DNA of 64,000 bases from Martinezella rhizogenes (GTDB taxonomy: Bacteria > Pseudomonadota > Alphaproteobacteria > Rhizobiales > Rhizobiaceae): positions 1,116,001 to 1,180,000 of the forward strand of contig NZ_JUHG01000013.1 in assembly GCF_000799715.1 (NCBI RefSeq). The letters are read 5' to 3'. The position numbers and the translations under genes are program-made. The notes under the pieces are model-generated. The model was given only the letters and a program-made list of their open reading frames with translations. It made no database searches and was not told the DNA's origin. Positions 15,737-24,807 of the stretch are shown here, piece by piece. Each line of letters opens with the position of its first letter. The stretch's first letter is position 1.

Positions 15737-17824
15737 GTGACTCAGTCTCCTTCGAATGAACCATCGGCCCCGACACCTGAACAATCGCAGGTCGCGGGCA
15801 TCGATGTCGGCGGCACATTTACCGATCTCGTGCTCTTCGACACGATCTCCGGCAAGGTCCGCCTCGCCAAGACGCCGACGACGCTCGACAATCAGGCTTT
15901 CGGCGTTCTTAACGCGCTGGATGCGGCTGAAGCCGATGTCGCGGCGCTCGACCTAATCGTTCACGGCACCACCACCACAACGAATGCCGTTCTAGAGCGC
16001 AACCTTTGCCGAACGGGTCTCATCACCACACGCGGCTTTCGCGACGTGCTGGAGCTCGGCCGGCGCACGCGCCCGAACCCCTATGGCATGAAGGGCGAGT
16101 TTCGCCCGATCATCCCGCGCGACCTCAGGCTCGAAGTTCCCGAGCGCATGGATGCCGCCGGCAACGTGCTGATCCCCCTCGATGAAGAGGCCCTCCGCAT
16201 TGCCCTGAAAGCCCTGATGGACACAGGTTGCGAGTCGCTGGTCATCCACTTCCTGCACGCCTATGCCAATCCTGCGCATGAATTGCGTGCCGGCGAGATC
16301 GCCGCCGAGATCTGGCCCAACGACAACATCACGCTCGGCCATGCGCTTCTGTCCGAAAGCCGCGAGTTCGAGCGCGGCGTCACGGCCGCCGTCAATGCAT
16401 CCGTACAGCCGCTGCTGGCCCGCTATATCGAGCGCCTCGCCGACCAGCTCGCCACCAAGGGCTACAGGCACGACGTTCTCGTCATGAACGGCAATGGCGG
16501 CATGGTGTCCGCCCGCCACGTCGCCAAGGAAGCAGCAAAGACCGTGATGTCCGGCCCCGCCTCCGGCGTCATGGCTGCCGCCTATACCGGCCGGCGCGCC
16601 GGTATCCCCAATCTCATCACCTATGACATGGGCGGCACGTCGACCGACGTCGCTCTCATCCGCAATGCCGAACCGGCAGTCTCCAACGAGATCGAGATCG
16701 AATATGCGATGCCGATCCACGTACCGATGGTCGATGTGCGCACCGTCGGCGCCGGCGGCGGCTCGATCGCCAAGGTCACCGCCGCGGGCCTGCTGCAGGT
16801 TGGCCCGGAAAGTGCCGGCGCCATGCCTGGGCCGATCTGCTATGGCCGTGGCGGCACAACGCCGACCATCTCCGACGCCAATCTGCTGCTCGGCCGTCTC
16901 AACCCCTCCAGGCTCAACTCGGTTCCCGGCGGCATTTCCATCGACGGCATCCGCGACCTGTTCGAAGAAAAGCTCGGTCGGCCACTCGGGCTTGACGCCA
17001 CGGCCGCCGCCGCTGCCGTCATCCGCATCGCTAATGCCCGCATGGCGGATGCCGTGCGCATGGTTTCGGTCAGCCTCGGTGAAGATCCGCGCGATTTCGC
17101 GCTGTTCTCCTTCGGCGGCGCCGGGCCGCTGCACGCGACCGCGATCGCTCGCGAGCTCGGCATTCCCAGGGTGCTGACGCCGTCCCGTCCGGGGATCACC
17201 AATGCGCTCGGCTGCGTCGTTGCCGATCTCCGGCACGATTTCGTCAATACGGTCAACCGTCCACTCGATGTTGCCGATATGGACGCGGTGCACGCGCTCT
17301 TCGAAAAGCAGTCGGCGGAAGGACGCCGTCTGATCGGTAAGGAGGCGGTCGCCATTCGCGAGATCCGCGAGATCTACTCGGTCGACATGCAGTTCATCGG
17401 CCAGACGCATCTGCTGCGCGTGCCGCTGCCAAGCGCAATGCCGACCAGGGCCGAATTGCAGGCACGGTTCGAGGAGGCCTATTTCAATCGCTTCCATGTC
17501 GAGCTTCCGGAAATCCGCGCAAGCCTCGTCAACGTCAACACCTCGGTCATCGGCCGGCGCACGGAGATCGATTTGTCCATGCTGATCGATGCGGCCGGAC
17601 GCAAGGCGACGCTTGCCGAAGCACAGACCGGCACGCGCTCGGTCTGGTTCGATGGTTGGCGGGAGACGCCGATCTACTGGCGCGATCATCTGCCGATCAA
17701 GGCAACGATATCGGGACCGGCGATTATTGAGCAGATGGACACGACCATCATCCTCGAGCCCGGCGACGTCGCCACCCAGGACGACGACGGCAATATCATC
17801 ATCACGATCGGAGCCGGCCAATGA
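15737..17824 (+). CDS. hyuA: HyuA-type hydantoinase/oxoprolinase subunit A (ATP-dependent cyclic amide hydrolase)
   Basis: 695 residues from GTG 15737; an ATG at 15725 directly abuts the operator and is less likely. The N-terminal nucleotide-binding motif GIDVGGTFTDLVLFDT, NGNGGMVSARHVAKEA, VMSGPASGVMAAAY and the ITYDMGGTSTDVALI phosphate loop place it in the HyuA/AcxA family, which couples ATP hydrolysis to opening or carboxylation of cyclic amides and ketones. It overlaps hyuB by four bases. Because 6-oxo-tetrahydronicotinate is a six-ring lactam and no enamidase gene is present, this pair is the best chemical candidate for ring opening. That is inference. Confidence 0.85.
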   Translation: MTQSPSNEPSAPTPEQSQVAGIDVGGTFTDLVLFDTISGKVRLAKTPTTLDNQAFGVLNALDAAEADVAALDLIVHGTTTTTNAVLERNLCRTGLITTRGFRDVLELGRRTRPNPYGMKGEFRPIIPRDLRLEVPERMDAAGNVLIPLDEEALRIALKALMDTGCESLVIHFLHAYANPAHELRAGEIAAEIWPNDNITLGHALLSESREFERGVTAAVNASVQPLLARYIERLADQLATKGYRHDVLVMNGNGGMVSARHVAKEAAKTVMSGPASGVMAAAYTGRRAGIPNLITYDMGGTSTDVALIRNAEPAVSNEIEIEYAMPIHVPMVDVRTVGAGGGSIAKVTAAGLLQVGPESAGAMPGPICYGRGGTTPTISDANLLLGRLNPSRLNSVPGGISIDGIRDLFEEKLGRPLGLDATAAAAAVIRIANARMADAVRMVSVSLGEDPRDFALFSFGGAGPLHATAIARELGIPRVLTPSRPGITNALGCVVADLRHDFVNTVNRPLDVADMDAVHALFEKQSAEGRRLIGKEAVAIREIREIYSVDMQFIGQTHLLRVPLPSAMPTRAELQARFEEAYFNRFHVELPEIRASLVNVNTSVIGRRTEIDLSMLIDAAGRKATLAEAQTGTRSVWFDGWRETPIYWRDHLPIKATISGPAIIEQMDTTIILEPGDVATQDDDGNIIITIGAGQ

Positions 17825-19566
17825 GCATCGACCCTATCACGCTCAGTGTCATCCAGTCCGGCCTGCAACAGGTCTGCGACGAAATGGACCTGACCTTTTC
17901 CCGCGCCGCCTTCTCGCCCGTCATCGCCGAGGCCAACGATCGTTCCGACGGCATCTATTCGGCCGAGGACGGCTCGCTGATCGCGCAAGGGGCGGGTGGC
18001 CTGCCGGTCTTTGTCGGCACCATGCAATATTCGACGCGCACGCTGATCGAGATGATCGCCTCCGGCAAGGCGGCAGCGCCGAAGCCGGGCGATATCTATA
18101 TCGTCAACGATCCCTATCTCGGCGGCACGCATCTGATGGACGTGCGCTTCGCCATGCCGGTCTATCGCAATGGCGAGATCTTTTGCTGGCTATCGAACAC
18201 CGGCCATTGGCCGGACACAGGCGGCGCGGTTCCCGGCGGCTTTTCGGCCTCGGCCACCTCTGTCGAGCAGGAAGGCCTGCGGCTGCCGCCAGTGCGGCTC
18301 TTCAAGGAAGGCAAGCTCGATACCGAGATCTACGCGATCATCTGCTCGAACATCCGCGTCTCCGAGCAGCGCATCGGCGATGTGAAGGCGCAGGCGGCCG
18401 CCCTTCTGGTCGGTCAGGAACGGCTGGTGCGTATTCTTGAACGCTATGGTGACGATACGGTTACCCAAGCGATCGGCGAGCTGCGCCGCCGCGCGGCCGA
18501 GCAGATGCGCGCCAATATCCGGCTGATCCCCGAGGGAACCTATCGCTCCGTCGCCTATATTGACAGCGACGGCGTGGTCAACGAACCGCTCGAGATCCGC
18601 CTGACGATCACCGCGACTGGTGACGAGCTTTCCTTCGATTTCGAGGGATCGTCGAAGCCCTGCGCCGGGCCGATGAATTCCGTGCTGGCAACGACGCTAT
18701 CCTCCGTCTATCTCGCCATGCGCCATATCTTCCCGGATGTTCCGATCAGCGCCGGCGCCTTCGAGCCGTTGAAGGTGAAGACGCCAGAGGGAACCTTCCT
18801 CGACGCCCATTACCCACGCCCGGTTTCCGGCTGCGCTGCGGAAGTCAGCCAGCGTATCGCCGAGGCGGTGTTTGCAGCCCTGGTCGAGGCATTGCCGGAC
18901 CGGGTGACGGCCTCGCCCGCCGGAAGTTCGGGCAATTTCGCGCTTGGCGGCCACGATCCGGAACGCGGACGCGGCTATGTCATGTACCAGATTTCCGGCG
19001 GTGGCTATGGTGGCAACAGCGATCATGACGGGCTCGCGAATGGCTGCTCGACCATCGGCATTTCCAAGGCACCGCCGGTCGAGATCATGGAGCAGCAATT
19101 CCCCGTGCTTTATCATCGCTATGCCCTCCGCGAAGGGTCCGGCGGTGCCGGTAAGCATCGCGGCGGCTTCGGTCTCGATTATGAGATCGAACTCAGACGT
19201 GGTGCCGCAACCGCAAGCTTCGTTATGGATCATGGACGCTTCGGACCGCAGGGCGCGCTTGGTGGCAGCGACGGACGGACGAACAGCGTCACGGTCTGGC
19301 GCGACGGCGAAGCGATGACGCCCGAGCATCTGTCGAAAGCGCAGGATATCGCGCTGAAGCCCGGCGACCGCGTCCGGGTCGGCACGCCGGGCGGCGGCGG
19401 CTACGGCGATCCGTTGACACGCGACCCGCAAGCCGTTGTAGAAGATGTGCGGCTCGGTCGTTATACGTCGGCTGAGGCGCTTGATCTGTTCGGCGTTGTC
19501 GTGACAGCGGATTGCCATCCGGATGCGACCGCCACCGAGCGAGCCCGCGCCAGCCGCAGGGCATAG
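17821..19566 (+). CDS. hyuB: HyuB-type hydantoinase/oxoprolinase subunit B
   Basis: 581 residues, standard for the HyuB/oxoprolinase B family: DPITLSVIQSGLQQVCDEMD at the start, VNDPYLGGTHLMDV near 100, SSGNFALGGHDPERGRGYVMYQISGGGYGG (family region near 360-390), and the glycine-rich VGTPGGGGYGDPLTRDP near the C-terminus. It works as a complex with HyuA; the two are translationally coupled. It is followed by gcdH after 43 bases, so hyuAB and gcdH are probably one transcript linking ring opening to glutaryl-CoA oxidation. Confidence 0.87.
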   Translation: MSIDPITLSVIQSGLQQVCDEMDLTFSRAAFSPVIAEANDRSDGIYSAEDGSLIAQGAGGLPVFVGTMQYSTRTLIEMIASGKAAAPKPGDIYIVNDPYLGGTHLMDVRFAMPVYRNGEIFCWLSNTGHWPDTGGAVPGGFSASATSVEQEGLRLPPVRLFKEGKLDTEIYAIICSNIRVSEQRIGDVKAQAAALLVGQERLVRILERYGDDTVTQAIGELRRRAAEQMRANIRLIPEGTYRSVAYIDSDGVVNEPLEIRLTITATGDELSFDFEGSSKPCAGPMNSVLATTLSSVYLAMRHIFPDVPISAGAFEPLKVKTPEGTFLDAHYPRPVSGCAAEVSQRIAEAVFAALVEALPDRVTASPAGSSGNFALGGHDPERGRGYVMYQISGGGYGGNSDHDGLANGCSTIGISKAPPVEIMEQQFPVLYHRYALREGSGGAGKHRGGFGLDYEIELRRGAATASFVMDHGRFGPQGALGGSDGRTNSVTVWRDGEAMTPEHLSKAQDIALKPGDRVRVGTPGGGGYGDPLTRDPQAVVEDVRLGRYTSAEALDLFGVVVTADCHPDATATERARASRRA

Positions 19567-19609
19567 ACCACGCTATGATTGAGAAAAGAGAGAATTGGGA
19601 GACACGCCG

Positions 19610-20791
19610 ATGAGCCGCGAGATATTCGACTGGGCCGATCCGTTCCGGCTGGTGGAACAGCTGAACGATGACGAGCGCATGGTGCTGGACACCGCCCATG
19701 CCTATGCGCAGGAGAAGCTGGCGCCCCGCGTGCTCGATGCCTTCCGCCATGAGAAGACCGATCCCTCGATCTTCCGCGAAATGGGCGAGCTCGGCCTGCT
19801 CGGCCCGACCATTGCGCCCGAATATGGCGGCGCCGGCCTCGGCTATGTCGCCTATGGCCTGATCGCCCGCGAAGTCGAGCGCGTCGACAGCGGCTATCGC
19901 TCGATGATGAGCGTGCAGTCCTCCCTCGTCATGGTGCCGATCGATGCCTTCGGGTCGGAAGCACAGAAGCAGAAGTATCTGCCAAAGCTTGCCACCGGCG
20001 AATGGATCGGCTGCTTTGGCCTCACCGAACCCAATCACGGCTCCGATCCCGGCTCGATGACGACACGGGCGAAGAAGGTCGATGGCGGCTATCACCTCAC
20101 CGGCGCCAAGACCTGGATCTCCAATGCGCCGATCGCCGATGTCTTCGTCGTCTGGGGCAAGACCGAGGATGGCGTCATCCGTGGCTTCATCCTGGAGAAG
20201 GGCTGGAAGGGACTGTCCGCGCCCGCCATCCACGGCAAGGTCGGTCTGCGCGCCTCGATCACCGGCGAAGTCGTCATGGACAATGTCTTCGTGCCGGAGG
20301 AAAACCTGCTGCCCAACGTCTCCGGCCTCAAGGGTCCGTTCACCTGCCTGAACTCCGCCCGCTTCGGCATCGCCTGGGGTGCGCTGGGAGCGGCCGAGGA
20401 TTGCTATGCCAAGGCGCGGCAATATGTGCTCGACCGCCAGCAGTTCGGCCGGCCGCTCGCCGCCAACCAGCTGATCCAGAAGAAGCTTGCCGACATGGTG
20501 ACCGAGATCACGCTGGGGCTGCAAGGCTGCCTGCGTCTCGGCCGCATGAAGGAAGACGGCCATCCGCCTGTCGAGCTGACCTCGATCCTCAAGCGCAACA
20601 GTTGCGGCAAGGCGCTCGACATTGCGCGGGCTGCCCGCGATATGCTCGGCGGCAACGGCATCTCCGACGAGTTCGGCATTGCCCGCCATCTCGTCAACCT
20701 CGAAGTGGTCAACACCTATGAGGGCACCCACGATATCCACGCCCTCATCCTCGGCCGCGCCATCACCGGCATCGCCGCGTTTGCGAATTGA
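19610..20791 (+). CDS. gcdH: Glutaryl-CoA dehydrogenase
   Basis: 393 residues; start ATG 19610 (TTG 19595 also in frame). Acyl-CoA dehydrogenase fold: [51 protein letters not shown], and the catalytic glutamate in [20 protein letters not shown], the form typical of GcdH. It oxidises and decarboxylates glutaryl-CoA to crotonyl-CoA, passing electrons to ETF. Its place behind the nicotinate genes matches the Azorhizobium nicotinate route that ends at glutaryl-CoA. No CoA ligase or transferase for glutarate and no dehydrogenase for 2-formylglutarate are in the window. Confidence 0.92.
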   Translation: MSREIFDWADPFRLVEQLNDDERMVLDTAHAYAQEKLAPRVLDAFRHEKTDPSIFREMGELGLLGPTIAPEYGGAGLGYVAYGLIAREVERVDSGYRSMMSVQSSLVMVPIDAFGSEAQKQKYLPKLATGEWIGCFGLTEPNHGSDPGSMTTRAKKVDGGYHLTGAKTWISNAPIADVFVVWGKTEDGVIRGFILEKGWKGLSAPAIHGKVGLRASITGEVVMDNVFVPEENLLPNVSGLKGPFTCLNSARFGIAWGALGAAEDCYAKARQYVLDRQQFGRPLAANQLIQKKLADMVTEITLGLQGCLRLGRMKEDGHPPVELTSILKRNSCGKALDIARAARDMLGGNGISDEFGIARHLVNLEVVNTYEGTHDIHALILGRAITGIAAFAN

Positions 20792-20847
20792 GGCCGGATA
20801 GGTAAAACAGAGAGATGCTATCCCTCGATAGTATCTCTCGCCGGCCT
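20791..20847. terminator. Bidirectional terminator between gcdH and MarR
   Basis: An inner 11-base stem (20811-20821 with 20828-20838, one G-T pair, loop CCCTCG) is enclosed by AGGCCGG (20791-20797) and CCGGCCT (20841-20847). The structure overlaps the last bases of both convergent genes. Confidence 0.65.
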
Positions 20848-21331
20848 ATTTCTCCGGCGCGCTCGATGATTTGTCATCGTGGTAGGTCAGGATGCGGCGG
20901 AGCAGGTAAAGCAGGGCCACTCGTTCGGCGGGATTGAGGTCTGCCATGGTCATCTCGCTGATGAGGCGGGCGGCCGGTATCATCTCCTCCAGCAGGTGCT
21001 CCGCAGCCGGCGTCAGGGACATGATGATCTTGCGTCCGTCCTGCTCATCCCCGGAGGTCGTGATCAGACCGCGTGCAGACAGCCGTTCAATGATGCCTCG
21101 GATCGTGCCCTGATCGACGGCAGTTGCCTTGACCAGTTCGGTCTGGGAGCTCGGCCCGTGATCGCGAAGCGCGCAGAGGGTGACGAACTGGACGGAAGTC
21201 AGATTGGGGTCGGAGGCGTTGTCCTGGAAGATCGAAAGATGCCGTTGATATACCCTGCGCAGCAGATGGCCCACTTGCTGCGTGACATCATAGTCGTCCG
21301 TATCCGGCCTATCGTGCTTCACATCAGCCAT
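20846..21331 (-). CDS. MarR family regulator, second candidate of the nicotinate regulon
   Basis: 161 residues. VGHLLRRVYQRHLSIFQDN, LTSVQFVTLCALRDHG, the helix-turn-helix TELVKATAVDQGTIRGIIERLSARGL and the wing GDEQDGRKIIMSLT mark it as a MarR protein related to the one at 11249-11695 and to NicR/BpsR. A diverged palindrome lies 14 bases upstream of its start, implying autoregulation. It diverges from the ABC transporter at 21585. It may be specific to the transporter while the first copy controls the catabolic genes, or the two may share sites. Confidence 0.85.
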   Translation of the reverse strand: MADVKHDRPDTDDYDVTQQVGHLLRRVYQRHLSIFQDNASDPNLTSVQFVTLCALRDHGPSSQTELVKATAVDQGTIRGIIERLSARGLITTSGDEQDGRKIIMSLTPAAEHLLEEMIPAARLISEMTMADLNPAERVALLYLLRRILTYHDDKSSSAPEK

Positions 21332-21342
21332 CCGTCACCAAG

Positions 21343-21362
21343 ATTAGTGTGTACACGCAAAT
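21343..21362 (-). promoter_or_regulatory. Diverged MarR-type operator of the MarR gene (palindrome copy 5)
   Basis: On the minus strand ATTTGCGTGTACACACTAAT; 13 of the central 18 bases agree with the fpr copy and the core GTGTACAC is itself palindromic. It is 11 bases upstream of the ATG. The 253-base gap 21332-21584 also holds TTGCAT (21445-21450) and GATCAT (21468-21473), a weak promoter for the transporter, with AGTGAACACACC between them as a possible half-related site. Confidence 0.5.
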
Positions 21363-21584
21363 TTCTACGTTCTCCGAGCGATTAGCAAGTCAGAAATGCG
21401 GGATTTCGGCGCAATTTTGCCTAAAAAATACACAGAGAAAGACCTTGCATTTATAGTGAACACACCAGATCATACCCTAAGGCGACAAGCTATGGATCGC
21501 GATTGCACGCGCTCGAAATTCGATGCCGCCGATGACGTGCCGTAAGAACAAGAATCAAAACAGATCAATCCAGAGAGGACGAAA

Positions 21585-22772
21585 ATGAGAGGACTTTTTG
21601 CGATTATGGGTACGGCCCTTTGTCTTGCGGCCGGGACACAGGCAATGGCCGGCGAGATCAAGGTCGGCGAGATCAACAGCTATTCCGCGCTACCCGCCTT
21701 TACCGATCCCTACAAGAAGGGCTGGCAGCTGGCGCTTGACGAGATCAATGCGGCCGGCGGCATCAACGGCGACACGCTGGTGATCATTTCCAAGGATGAC
21801 GGCGGCAAGCCAGGCGACGCGCTGACGGCCGCCAACGAGCTTGTCGCCAAGGAAGGGGTGGTGATGATCTCCGGCTCCTTCTTCTCGAATGTCGGCATGG
21901 CAGTTGCCGATTTCGCCAAGCAGAAGAAAGTCTTTTACCTGGCGGGAGAGCCGCTGACCGACGCGATGATCTGGTCGAAGGGCAACGACTATACCTTCCG
22001 CCTGCGCCCGCCGAATTACGTGCAGGCCGCCATGCTCGCACAGGAAGCCGCCAAGCTGCCGGCAAAGCGCTGGGCGACCATCGCGCCGAACTATGAATAC
22101 GGACAAAGCGCCGTGGCGGTGTTCAAAGAACTACTCCAGAAGGCCCGGCCGGACGTTGAGTTCGTTGGCGAGCAATGGCCGCCGCAGGGCAAGATCGATG
22201 CCGGCTCCGTGGCGCAGGCCATCGAGGCCGCCAAACCGGAGGCTATCCTCAACGTCGAGTTCGGCGCCGATCTGGTGAAGCTGGTGCGCGAAGGCACGAC
22301 CCGCGACCTCTTCAAGGGACGCTCGGTAGTTTCCTTCCTGACCGGCGAGCCGGAATATCTCGATCCACTGAAGACCGATACGCCGGAAGGATGGATCGTC
22401 ACCGGCTATCCCTGGTATTCCGTCGACACACCGGCCCATAAGGCCTTTCTCGACGCGTACCAGAAGCGCTACAACGACTATCCCCGCCTCGGATCGGTGG
22501 TCGGCTATGCGCTGGTCAAGTCGATGGCCGCCATCCTGACCAAGGCCAAGTCGACGGATACGGATGCGCTGATTGCCGCCGCCAAGGGTATTTCGGTCGA
22601 CACTCCGTTCGGCCCGATCACCTATCGTGCCGCGGATCATCAATCGACGCTCGGCGCCTTCATCGGCAAGACCGCTCTCAAGGATGGAAAAGGCGTGATG
22701 GTCGATTTCCAGTACCATAGCGGCAACGACTTCCTGCCGAGCGAGGCCGACGCCGCCAAGCTCCGCCCCTAG
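21585..22772 (+). CDS. Periplasmic substrate-binding protein of branched-chain-family ABC transporter
   Basis: 395 residues. Signal peptide MRGLFAIMGTALCLAAGTQA with cleavage near AMAGE; the start has GAGAGGACGAAA upstream. The mature type I binding fold includes IKVGEINSYSALPAFTDPYKKG, SGSFFSNVGMAVADFA, and YEYGQSAVAVFKELL. It resembles LivK-family proteins for aromatic or carboxylate ligands more than amino acid ones, judging by context. It is divergent from a MarR gene of the nicotinate type, so nicotinate or a related pyridine is a plausible ligand; this is inference. Confidence 0.87.
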   Translation: MRGLFAIMGTALCLAAGTQAMAGEIKVGEINSYSALPAFTDPYKKGWQLALDEINAAGGINGDTLVIISKDDGGKPGDALTAANELVAKEGVVMISGSFFSNVGMAVADFAKQKKVFYLAGEPLTDAMIWSKGNDYTFRLRPPNYVQAAMLAQEAAKLPAKRWATIAPNYEYGQSAVAVFKELLQKARPDVEFVGEQWPPQGKIDAGSVAQAIEAAKPEAILNVEFGADLVKLVREGTTRDLFKGRSVVSFLTGEPEYLDPLKTDTPEGWIVTGYPWYSVDTPAHKAFLDAYQKRYNDYPRLGSVVGYALVKSMAAILTKAKSTDTDALIAAAKGISVDTPFGPITYRAADHQSTLGAFIGKTALKDGKGVMVDFQYHSGNDFLPSEADAAKLRP

Positions 22773-22786
22773 CGGAACCGTCAAAG

Positions 22787-22820
22787 GCCGGCGGTCGCGG
22801 CTTCATGCTCGTCCGCCGGC
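22787..22820 (+). other. Intergenic stem-loop between binding protein and permease genes
   Basis: GCCGGCGG (22787-22794) and CCGCCGGC (22813-22820) form a perfect 8-base stem with an 18-base loop and no T-run. Such structures commonly stabilise the 3' end of the binding-protein message and reduce read-through to the permease. Confidence 0.5.
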
Positions 22821-22911
22821 AAGATGGGCACGCATACCGTCATAAAGCATCGCGCCGGCACTCGCTCTGCGGGTCGAATGCCACCCTTGTTAAATGGGCA
22901 GGGAGCCTCCG

Positions 22912-24807
22912 TTGGACCTTTATCTTCTGCAGTTCCTGACCGGGCTTTCCAATGCCGCGTCGCTGTTCCTGGTCGCCTCCGGACTATCGCTGATCTTCGG
23001 CGTGACGCGCATCGTCAACTTCGCGCATGGCGCCTTCTACATGCTGGGCGCCTACCTGGCCTACAGCCTGACGACCCGCTGGGAGAGCGCCTTCGGTTTC
23101 TGGGCAGCGCTGCTTGTCTCCGCCGCCATCGTCGCGGTCTGCGGTGCTCTGCTGGAAATCCTGCTGCTGCGCCGTATCTACCGCGCTCCCGAGCTCCTGC
23201 AGCTTCTCGCCACCTTCGGTGTCACGCTCATCGTCGAAGACGGCGTACGGCTGATCTGGGGACCAGAGGATCTCGTCGGGCCACGGGCACCGGGACTGTC
23301 CGGCGCCGTCCAGATTCTCGGCCGGCCCTTTCCCGCCTATGATCTCGTACTCATCGCTCTCGGACCCGCCGTTCTCGGCATGCTGTGGCTGCTGCTGCAC
23401 CGTTCGCGATGGGGTATTCTGGTGCGTGCCGCGACCCAGGACCGCGATATGGTCAGCGCGCTCGGCGTCAACCAGAAATGGCTTTTCACCGGGGTCTTCG
23501 CCCTCGGTGTCTTCCTGGCCGCCTTCGGTGGCGGCCTGCAAATTCCGCGTGATGCCGTCACGCACTTCATGGATCTGTCCGTCATCACCGAGGTTTTCGT
23601 CGTGGTGGTGATCGGTGGTCTCGGCAGCATCGGCGGCGCCTTTCTGGCCGCCATCGTCGTCTCCGAGCTGAACGCCTTCGGCATCCTGGTGTTTCCGGGC
23701 ATTTCCCTGGTGCTGATGTTCGTGGTCATGGCGGTCGTCCTTGTCCTGCGTCCCTGGGGCTTCTTCGGCAAGCCGCTGCCGGCGTCTCGCGCCGGCTATG
23801 CGGCAAGGACCACATGGCAGCCGCTTGGTCCGCGCAGCCGGGCCGCGACCGGCGTGCTGATCCTTGGCGCAGTCCTGTTGCCGCTGGTGCTCGGCAATTA
23901 CGGCCTCGGCGTTGCGAGCGAAGTCCTGATCGCCGTGATCTTCGCCACCAGTCTTCAGTTCATGATGTCGGTGGGCGGGCTGGACTCCTTTGGCCATGCC
24001 GCAAGCCTTGGCCTCGGCGCCTATGGCGCTGCACTATCGGTCCAATGGCTCGGCGCGCCGATGGAGCTTGCCCTCATCATTGGGCCCGTTGTTGCGGCTG
24101 CCATATCCCTCGTCTCGGGGTGGTTCTGCGTCCGGCTGTCCAACATCTATTTCGCCATGCTCACTCTGGCCTTCGCGCAGATCTTCTGGTCGATTGCCTA
24201 CCAGTGGGTCGACGTCACCGGCGGCGACAACGGCATCGTCGGTGTCTGGCCGTCCGACTGGGCAAGCGGGGCCAAGGCCTTCTATTGGCTGGCGCTGGCA
24301 GCAACCGTGCTATCGGTCGGCTGCATCCGGTATCTGACCTTTGCGCCGTTCGGCCATGCCTTGAGAGCCCTCAGGGATTCACCGCAGCGCGCCGCGGCAA
24401 CCGGCATTCCGCGCCGCGCCGTCCAGCATACGGCCTTCATCGTCTCGGCCTTCTTTGCCGGCCTTGCCGGCTCGCTTCTGGCGTTTCAGAAGGGAAGCAT
24501 CTTTCCCGACGTGCTCGGCATCCCGATGTCGATCGACGGGCTCGTCATGGTCCTGCTCGGTGGCTTCGGCACGGTGTCGGGCGGCATCGTCGGCGCGATC
24601 GTCTACAAGACCGCCTCCATCTGGCTGATGAGCAATACCGATCTCTCCCGCATGATCCTCGGCGGTCTCATTATCCTTCTGGTTGTCGCCTTTCCGGAGG
24701 GGATCGTCGGAACGATCGGCCGCATATGGGGAGCCCGCAAACCGCAATCAGCGGCGCTTCCGCAAGCCCTTTCGCAGCCGGTCGCCAAGATGGGGGATGC
24801 GCCATGA
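22912..24807 (+). CDS. Fused LivH-LivM type ABC transporter permease
   Basis: 631 residues from TTG 22912, which has AGGGAG five bases upstream; an ATG at 22894 is in frame but lacks a ribosome site. The first half is LivH-like (FGVTRIVNFAHGAFYMLGAYL near residues 30-50; ATQDRDMVSALGVN near 175). The second half, from about residue 320, is LivM-like (SVGGLDSFGHAASLGLGAYGAAL; LRDSPQRAAATGIP). Two permeases normally encoded separately are thus one polypeptide. It overlaps the LivG-type gene by four bases. Confidence 0.9.
   Translation: MDLYLLQFLTGLSNAASLFLVASGLSLIFGVTRIVNFAHGAFYMLGAYLAYSLTTRWESAFGFWAALLVSAAIVAVCGALLEILLLRRIYRAPELLQLLATFGVTLIVEDGVRLIWGPEDLVGPRAPGLSGAVQILGRPFPAYDLVLIALGPAVLGMLWLLLHRSRWGILVRAATQDRDMVSALGVNQKWLFTGVFALGVFLAAFGGGLQIPRDAVTHFMDLSVITEVFVVVVIGGLGSIGGAFLAAIVVSELNAFGILVFPGISLVLMFVVMAVVLVLRPWGFFGKPLPASRAGYAARTTWQPLGPRSRAATGVLILGAVLLPLVLGNYGLGVASEVLIAVIFATSLQFMMSVGGLDSFGHAASLGLGAYGAALSVQWLGAPMELALIIGPVVAAAISLVSGWFCVRLSNIYFAMLTLAFAQIFWSIAYQWVDVTGGDNGIVGVWPSDWASGAKAFYWLALAATVLSVGCIRYLTFAPFGHALRALRDSPQRAAATGIPRRAVQHTAFIVSAFFAGLAGSLLAFQKGSIFPDVLGIPMSIDGLVMVLLGGFGTVSGGIVGAIVYKTASIWLMSNTDLSRMILGGLIILLVVAFPEGIVGTIGRIWGARKPQSAALPQALSQPVAKMGDAP

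Noticed and set aside
15992..17821. A 609-codon open frame on the minus strand
   Set aside because: It lies fully opposite hyuA, whose family motifs are complete; the product is low in hydrophobic residues, rich in Asp, His, Arg and Gly, and matches nothing. It is a G+C-driven shadow.
19289..20740. A 483-codon minus-strand frame opposite hyuB/gcdH
   Set aside because: It spans the boundary of two well-supported genes and has shadow composition.
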